From NCBI GenBank assembly GCA_032718475.1, contig JAUCBJ010003977.1, forward strand, positions 1 to 44,632: 44,632 nt of DNA, in the 5' to 3' direction. Below are positions 37,202 to 44,632 of this stretch, piece by piece. The position numbers and the translations under genes are program-made. This DNA is from Nemertoderma westbladi. Taxonomy: Eukaryota > Xenacoelomorpha > Nemertodermatida > Nemertodermatidae. The notes beneath the pieces are model-generated. The model saw only the letters and a program-made list of their open reading frames with translations. It searched no databases and was not told the DNA's origin. Positions within the stretch are counted from its first letter, which is position 1. Each line of letters opens with the position of its first letter.

Positions 37202-40200
37202 GTTAGTGGATAATATACCGTCCAGGAGAGCCCCTAAGAGTTCTACTAGGTTAGTGTGGATAATATACCGTCCAGGAGAGCCCCTAAGAGTTCTACTAGG
37301 TTAGTGGATAATATACCGTCCAGGAGAGTCCCTAAGAGTTCTACTAGGTTAGTGGATAATATACCGTCCAGGAGAGCCCCTAAGAGTTCTACTAGGTTAG
37401 TGTGGATAATATACCGTCCAGGAGAGCCCCTAAGAGTTCTACTAGGTTAGTGGATAATATACCGTCCAGGAGAGCCCCTAAGAGTTCTACTAGGTTAGTG
37501 GATAATATACCGTCCAGGAGAGCCCCTAAGAGTTCTACTAGGTTAGTGTGGATAATATACCGTCCAGGAGAGCCCCTAAGAGTTCTACTAGGTTAGTGGA
37601 TAATATACCGTCCAGGAGAGCCCCTAAGAGTTCGACTAGGTTAGTGTGGATAATATACCGTCCAGGAGAGCCCCTAAGAGTTCTACTAGGTTAGTGGATA
37701 ATATACCGTCCAGGAGAGCCCCTAAGAGTTCCACTAGGTTAGTGGATAATATACCGTCCAGGAGAGCCCCTAAGAGTTCTACTAGGTTAGTGGGATAATA
37801 TACCGTCCAGGAGAGCCCCTAAGAGTTCTACTAGGTTAGTGTGGATAATATACCGTCCAGGAGAGCCCCTAAGAGTTCTACTAGGTTAGTGTGGATAATA
37901 TACCGTCCAGGAGAGCCCCTAAGAGTTCTACTAGGTTAGTGTGGATAATATACCGTCCAGGAGAGCCCCTAAGAGTTCTACTAGGTTAGTGTGGATAATA
38001 TACCGTCCAGGAGAGCCCCTAAGAGTTCTACTAGGTTAGTGGATAATATACCGTCCAGGAGAGCCCCTAAGAGTTCTACTAGGTTAGTGGGATAATATAC
38101 CGTCCAGGAGAGCCCCTAAGAGTTCTACTAGGTTAGTGGATAATATACCGTCCAGGAGAGCCCCTAAGAGTTCTACTAGGTTAGTGGATAATATACCGTC
38201 CAGGAGAGCCCCTAAGAGTTCTACTAGGTTAGTGTGGATAATATACCGTCCAGGAGAGCCCCTAAGAGTTCTACTAGGTTAGTGGGATAATATACCGTCC
38301 AGGAGAGCCCCTAAGAGTTCTACTAGGTTAGTGTGGATAATATACCGTCCAGGAGAGCCCCTAAGAGTTCTACTAGGTTAGTGTGGATAATATACCGTCC
38401 AGGAGAGCCCCTAAGAGTTCTACTAGGTTAGTGGATAATATACCGTCCAGGAGAGCCCCTAAGAGTTCTACTAGGTTAGTGTGGATAATATACCGTCCAG
38501 GAGAGCCCCTAAGAGTTCTACTAGGTTAGTGGATAATATACCGTCCAGGAGAGCCCCTAAGAGTTCTACTAGGTTAGTGTGGATAATATACCGTCCAGGA
38601 GAGCCCCTAAGAGTTCTACTAGGTTAGTGTGGATAATATACCGTCCAGGAGAGCCCCTAAGAGTTCTACTAGGTTAGTGGATAATATACCGTCCAGGAGA
38701 GCCCCTAAGAGTTCTACTAGGTTAGTGTGGATAATATACCGTCCAGGAGAGCCCCTAAGAGTTCTACTAGGTTAGGTGGATAATATACCGTCCAGGAGAG
38801 CCCCTAAGAGTTCTACTAGGTTAGTGGGATAATATACCGTCCAGGAGAGCCCCTAAGAGTTCTACTAGGTTAGTGGATAATATACCGTCCAGGAGAGCCC
38901 CTAAGAGTTCTACTAGGTTAGTGTGGATAATATACCGTCCAGGAGAGCCCCTAAGAGTTCTACTAGGTTAGTGTGGATAATATACCGTCCAGGAGAGCCC
39001 CTAAGAGTTCTACTAGGTTAGTGGATAATATACCGTCCAGGAGAGCCCCTAAGAGTTCTACTAGGTTAGTGGATAATATACCGTCCAGGAGAGCCCCTAA
39101 GAGTTCTACTAGGTTAGTGTGGATAATATACCGTCCAGGAGAGCCCCTAAGAGTTCTACTAGGTTAGTGTGATAATATACCGTCCAGGAGAGCCCCTAAG
39201 AGTTCTACTAGGTTAGTGTGGATAATATACCGTCCAGGAGAGCCCCTAAGAGTTCTACTAGGTTAGTGGGATAATATACCGTCCAGGAGAGCCCCTAAGA
39301 GTTCTACTAGGTTAGTGTGGATAATATACCGTCCAGGAGAGCCCCTAAGAGTTCTACTAGGTTAGTGTGGATAATATACCGTCCAGGAGAGCCCCTAAGA
39401 GTTCTACTAGGTTAGTGGATAATATACCGTCCAGGAGAGCCCCTAAGAGTTCTACTAGGTTAGTGTGGATAATATACCGTCCAGGAGAGCCCCTAAGAGT
39501 TCTACTAGGTTAGTGTGGATAATATACCGTCCAGGAGAGCCCCTAAGAGTTCTACTAGGTTAGTGGATAATATACCGTCCAGGAGAGCCCCTAAGAGTTC
39601 TACTAGGTTAGTGTGGATAATATACCGTCCAGGAGAGCCCCTAAGAGTTCTACTAGGTTAGTGGATAATATACCGTCCAGGAGAGCCCCTAAGAGTTCTA
39701 CTAGGTTAGTGTGGATAATATACCGTCCAGGAGAGCCCCTAAGAGTTCTACTAGGTTAGTGGGATAATATACCGTCCAGGAGAGCCCCTAAGAGTTCTAC
39801 TAGGTTAGTGTGGATAATATACCGTCCAGGAGAGCCCCTAAGAGTTCTACTAGGTTAGTGGATAATATACCGTCCAGGAGAGCCCCTAAGAGTTCTACTA
39901 GGTTAGTGTGGATAATATACCGTCCAGGAGAGCCCCTAAGAGTTCTACTAGGTTAGTGTGGATAATATACCGTCCAGGAGAGCCCCTAAGAGTTCTACTA
40001 GGTTAGTGTGGATAATATACCGTCCAGGAGAGCCCCTAAGAGTTCTACTAGGTTAGTGGATAATATACCGTCCAGGAGAGCCCCTAAGAGTTCTACTAGG
40101 TTAGTGTGGATAATATACCGTCCAGGAGAGCCCCTAAGAGTTCTACTAGGTTAGTGTGGATAATATACCGTCCAGGAGAGCCCCTAAGAGTTCTACTAGG

Positions 40201-43200
40201 TTAGTGTGGATAATATACCGTCCAGGAGAGCCCCTAAGAGTTCTACTAGGTTAGTGGATAATATACCGTCCAGGAGAGCCCCTAAGAGTTCTACTAGGTT
40301 AGTGTGGATAATATACCGTCCAGGAGAGCCCCTAAGAGTTCTACTAGGTTAGTGGGATAATATACCGTCCAGGAGAGCCCCTAAGAGTTCTACTAGGTTA
40401 GTGTGGATAATATACCGTCCAGGAGAGCCCCTAAGAGTTCTACTAGGTTAGTGTGGATAATATACCGTCCAGGAGAGCCCCTAAGAGTTCTACTAGGTTA
40501 GTGTGGATAATATACCGTCCAGGAGAGCCCCTAAGAGTTCTACTAGGTTAGTGTGGATAATATACCGTCCAGGAGAGCCCCTAAGAGTTCTACTAGGTTA
40601 GTGGATAATATACCGTCCAGGAGAGCCCCTAAGAGTTCTACTAGGTTAGTGTGGATAATATACCGTCCAGGAGAGCCCCTAAGAGTTCTACTAGGTTAGT
40701 GTGGATAATATACCGTCCAGGAGAGCCCCTAAGAGTTCTACTAGGTTAGTGGGATAATATACCGTCCAGGAGAGCCCCTAAGAGTTCTACTAGGTTAGTG
40801 GATAATATACCGTCCAGGAGAGCCCCTAAGAGTTCTACTAGGTTAGTGTGGATAATATACCGTCCAGGAGAGCCCCTAAGAGTTCTACTAGGTTAGTGGA
40901 TAATATACCGTCCAGGAGAGCCCCTAAGAGTTCTACTAGGTTAGTGTGGATAATATACCGTCCAGGAGAGCCCCTAAGAGTTCTACTAGGTTAGTGGATA
41001 ATATACCGTCCAGGAGAGCCCCTAAGAGTTCTACTAGGTTAGTGTGGATAATATACCGTCCAGGAGAGCCCCTAAGAGTTCTACTAGGTTAGTGGATAAT
41101 ATACCGTCCAGGAGAGCCCCTAAGAGTTCTACTAGGTTAGTGTGGATAATATACCGTCCAGGAGAGCCCCTAAGAGTTCTACTAGGTTAGTGGATAATAT
41201 ACCGTCCAGGAGAGCCCCTAAGAGTTCTACTAGGTTAGTGTGGATAATATACCGTCCAGGAGAGCCCCTAAGAGTTCTACTAGGTTAGTGGATAATATAC
41301 CGTCCAGGAGAGCCCCTAAGAGTTCTACTAGGTTAGTGTGGATAATATACCGTCCAGGAGAGCCCCTAAGAGTTCTACTAGGTTAGTGGATAATATACCG
41401 TCCAGGAGAGCCCCTAAGAGTTCTACTAGGTTAGTGTGGATAATATACCGTCCAGGAGAGCCCCTAAGAGTTCTACTAGGTTAGTGGATAATATACCGTC
41501 CAGGAGAGCCCCTAAGAGTTCTACTAGGTTAGTGTGGATAATATACCGTCCAGGAGAGCCCCTAAGAGTTCTACTAGGTTAGTGTGGATAATATACCGTC
41601 CAGGAGAGCCCCTAAGAGTTCTACTAGGTTAGTGTGATAATATACCGTCCAGGAGAGCCCCTAAGAGTTCTACTAGGTTAGTGTGGATAATATACCGTCC
41701 AGGAGAGCCCCTAAGAGTTCTACTAGGTTAGTGTGGATAATATACCGTCCAGGAGAGCCCCTAAGAGTTCTACTAGGTTAGTGTGGATAATATACCGTCC
41801 AGGAGAGCCCCTAAGAGTTCTACTAGGTTAGTGTGGATAATATACCGTCCAGGAGAGCCCCTAAGAGTTCTACTAGGTTAGTGGATAATATACCGTCCAG
41901 GAGAGCCCCTAAGAGTTCTACTAGGTTAGTGGGATAATATACCGTCCAGGAGAGCCCCTAAGAGTTCTACTAGGTTAGTGTGGATAATATACCGTCCAGG
42001 AGAGCCCCTAAGAGTTCTACTAGGTTAGTGGATAATATACCGTCCAGGAGAGCCCCTAAGAGTTCTACTAGGTTAGTGTGGATAATATACCGTCCAGGAG
42101 AGCCCCTAAGAGTTCTACTAGGTTAGTGTGGATAATATACCGTCCAGGAGAGCCCCTAAGAGTTCTACTAGGTTAGTGTGGATAATATACCGTCCAGGAG
42201 AGCCCCTAAGAGTTCTACTAGGTTAGTGTGGATAATATACCGTCCAGGAGAGCCCCTAAGAGTTCTACTAGGTTAGTGTGGATAATATACCGTCCAGGAG
42301 AGCCCCTAAGAGTTCTACTAGGTTAGTGGATAATATACCGTCCAGGAGAGCCCCTAAGAGTTCTACTAGGTTAGTGTGGATAATATACCGTCCAGGAGAG
42401 CCCCTAAGAGTTCTACTAGGTTAGTGGATAATATACCGTCCAGGAGAGCCCCTAAGAGTTCTACTAGGTTAGTGTGGATAATATACCGTCCAGGAGAGCC
42501 CCTAAGAGTTCTACTAGGTTAGTGTGGATAATATACCGTCCAGGAGAGCCCCTAAGAGTTCTACTAGGTTAGTGTGGATAATATACCGTCCAGGAGAGCC
42601 CCTAAGAGTTCTACTAGGTTAGTGGATAATATACCGTCCAGGAGAGCCCCTAAGAGTTCTACTAGGTTAGTGTGGATAATATACCGTCCAGGAGAGCCCC
42701 TAAGAGTTCTACTAGGTTAGTGGGATAATATACCGTCCAGGAGAGCCCCTAAGAGTTCTACTAGGTTAGTGTGGATAATATACCGTCCAGGAGAGCCCCT
42801 AAGAGTTCTACTAGGTTAGTGGATAATATACCGTCCAGGAGAGCCCCTAAGAGTTCTACTAGGTTAGTGTGGATAATATACCGTCCAGGAGAGCCCCTAA
42901 GAGTTCTACTAGGTTAGTGTGGATAATATACCGTCCAGGAGAGCCCCTAAGAGTTCTACTAGGTTAGTGGGATAATATACCGTCCAGGAGAGCCCCTAAG
43001 AGTTCTACTAGGTTAGTGTGGATAATATACCGTCCAGGAGAGCCCCTAAGAGTTCTACTAGGTTAGTGGATAATATACCGTCCAGGAGAGCCCCTAAGAG
43101 TTCTACTAGGTTAGTGTGGATAATATACCGTCCAGGAGAGCCCCTAAGAGTTCTACTAGGTTAGTGTGGATAATATACCGTCCAGGAGAGCCCCTAAGAG

Positions 43201-44632
43201 TTCTACTAGGTTAGTGGATAATATACCGTCCAGGAGAGCCCCTAAGAGTTCTACTAGGTTAGTGTGGATAATATACCGTCCAGGAGAGCCCCTAAGAGTT
43301 CTACTAGGTTAGTGGATAATATACCGTCCAGGAGAGCCCCTAAGAGTTCTACTAGGTTAGTGTGGATAATATACCGTCCAGGAGAGCCCCTAAGAGTTCT
43401 ACTAGGTTAGTGTGGATAATATACCGTCCAGGAGAGCCCCTAAGAGTTCTACTAGGTTAGTGGATAATATACCGTCCAGGAGAGCCCCTAAGAGTTCTAC
43501 TAGGTTAGTGTGGATAATATACCGTCCAGGAGAGCCCCTAAGAGTTCTACTAGGTTAGTGGATAATATACCGTCCAGGAGAGCCCCTAAGAGTTCTACTA
43601 GGTTAGTGTGGATAATATACCGTCCAGGAGAGCCCCTAAGAGTTCTACTAGGTTAGTGTGGATAATATACCGTCCAGGAGAGCCCCTAAGAGTTCTACTA
43701 GGTTAGTGGATAATATACCGTCCAGGAGAGCCCCTAAGAGTTCTACTAGGTTAGTGGATAATATACCGTCCAGGAGAGCCCCTAAGAGTTCTACTAGGTT
43801 AGTGGATAATATACCGTCCAGGAGAGCCCCTAAGAGTTCTACTAGGTTAGTGTGGATAATATACCGTCCAGGAGAGCCCCTAAGAGTTCTACTAGGTTAG
43901 TGGATAATATACCGTCCAGGAGAGCCCCTAAGAGTTCTACTAGGTTAGTGGATAATATACCGTCCAGGAGAGCCCCTAAGAGTTCTACTAGGTTAGTGGA
44001 TAATATACCGTCCAGGAGAGCCCCTAAGAGTTCTACTAGGTTAGTGGATAATATACCGTCCAGGAGAGCCCCTAAGAGTTCTACTAGGTTAGTGGATAAT
44101 ATACCGTCCAGGAGAGCCCCTAAGAGTTCTACTAGGTTAGTGTGGATAATATACCGTCCAGGAGAGCCCCTAAGAGTTCTACTAGGTTAGTGGATAATAT
44201 ACCGTCCAGGAGAGCCCCTAAGAGTTCTACTAGGTTAGTGTGGATAATATACCGTCCAGGAGAGCCCCTAAGAGTTCTACTAGGTTAGTGGATAATATAC
44301 CGTCCAGGAGAGCCCCTAAGAGTTCTACTAGGTTAGTGGATAATATACCGTCCAGGAGAGCCCCTAAGAGTTCTACTAGGTTAGTGTGGATAATATACCG
44401 TCCAGGAGAGCCCCTAAGAGTTCTACTAGGTTAGTGGATAATATACCGTCCAGGAGAGCCCCTAAGAGTTCTACTAGGTTAGTGTGATAATATACCGTCC
44501 AGGAGAGCCCCTAAGAGTTCTACTAGGTTAGTGTGGATAATATACCGTCCAGGAGAGCCCCTAAGAGTTCTACTAGGTTAGTGTGATAATATACCGTCCA
44601 GGAGAGCCCCTAAGAGTTCTACTAGGTTAGTG
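37161..44632 (+). repeat. Satellite B: about 150 units of exon end plus splice donor (48-50 bp), open at the right edge
   Basis: The unit starts GATAATATACCGTCCAGG, continues with AGAGCCCCTAAGAGTTCTAC and ends TAGGTTAGTG. The first unit is the real 3' end of the 36987 exon, so each copy contains 41 nt of coding sequence (DNIPSRRAPKSST) followed by AG|GTTAGTG. Point differences are very rare: I saw AGAGTCCC near 37326, TTCGACTAGG near 37632, TTCCACTAGG near 37729 and GGTTAGGTGG near 38773. Nearly all variation is at the junction: GTG|GAT (48 bp), GTGG|GAT or GTGT|GAT (49 bp) and GTGTG|GAT (50 bp). The 48-bp units keep the frame (16 codons); the others shift it into a TAG. Short open frames up to 112 codons (43852-44190) arise from runs of 48-bp units and are not separate genes. 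The near-identity over 7.4 kb indicates recent expansion or continuing homogenisation. Confidence 0.97.
37202..37208 (+). promoter_or_regulatory. Authentic splice donor of the 215-bp exon (GTTAGTG)
   Basis: AG|GTTAGT fits the 5' splice site consensus AG|GTRAGT at every position except +3. The identical heptamer with the same exonic context recurs in every satellite B unit downstream, so the true exon end is inferred from the first unit being the one attached to unique coding sequence. Confidence 0.6.

Noticed and set aside
36912-37206. Open frames on the minus strand (36912-37133) and in another plus frame (36976-37206)
   Set aside because: Both overlap the better supported phase-0 exon, which has the charged composition and matching splice sites. 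These are shadows of it.
37256-44434. Many 64-112-codon frames of DNIPSRRAPKSSTRLV repeats
   Set aside because: They are satellite B units read in the frame of the original exon between frame-shifting junctions, not independent genes.

Overview
The window is eukaryotic genomic DNA, most likely from an invertebrate animal. The reasons are spliced exons with consensus splice sites, a decayed non-LTR retrotransposon of a type common in invertebrates, a tRNA-derived SINE whose core resembles SINEs of molluscs and other marine invertebrates, and a possible LTR element. I cannot name the species; a lophotrochozoan (mollusc or flatworm) is a weak guess. No bacterial genes, operons, rRNA or CRISPR arrays are visible. 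About 87% of the window is tandem repeat.

Layout. (1) 1-29008: satellite A, about 936 copies of a 31-bp unit with rich point variation and multi-kilobase higher-order duplications; it runs off the left edge. (2) 29089-29181: a 93-bp exon, 80 bp after satellite A ends, with a polypyrimidine/AG acceptor and an AG|GTAATG donor. (3) 29182-36986: an intron holding a (TTTTG)n and poly-G tract, a SINE (minus), a 13-bp minisatellite, a decayed CR1/Jockey-like LINE with ORF1 and ORF2 remnants (minus), a candidate LTR (plus), a 19-bp minisatellite with a hairpin, and satellite C (17/25-bp modules, mostly in 42-bp units) ending about 30 bp before the next exon. (4) 36987-37201: a 215-bp exon coding an Arg/Glu/Asp/His-rich segment. 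(5) 37161-44632: satellite B, about 150 almost identical 48-50-bp units, each a copy of the last 41 nt of that exon plus its 5' splice site; it runs off the right edge.

The two exons join in phase 0 (the first is exactly 31 codons and has one open frame), so they probably belong to one plus-strand gene for a charged, possibly nuclear/RNA-processing protein that I do not recognise. That gene carries three unrelated-looking giant satellites, each beside one of its exon borders: A just upstream of one acceptor, C just upstream of the other, and B made from a donor border itself.

The most unusual object is satellite B, a satellite of repeated exon ends and splice donors. About 150 near-identical 5' splice sites lie in tandem behind one authentic exon, and the main variation is unit length (48, 49 or 50 bp), which decides whether the reading frame survives from unit to unit.
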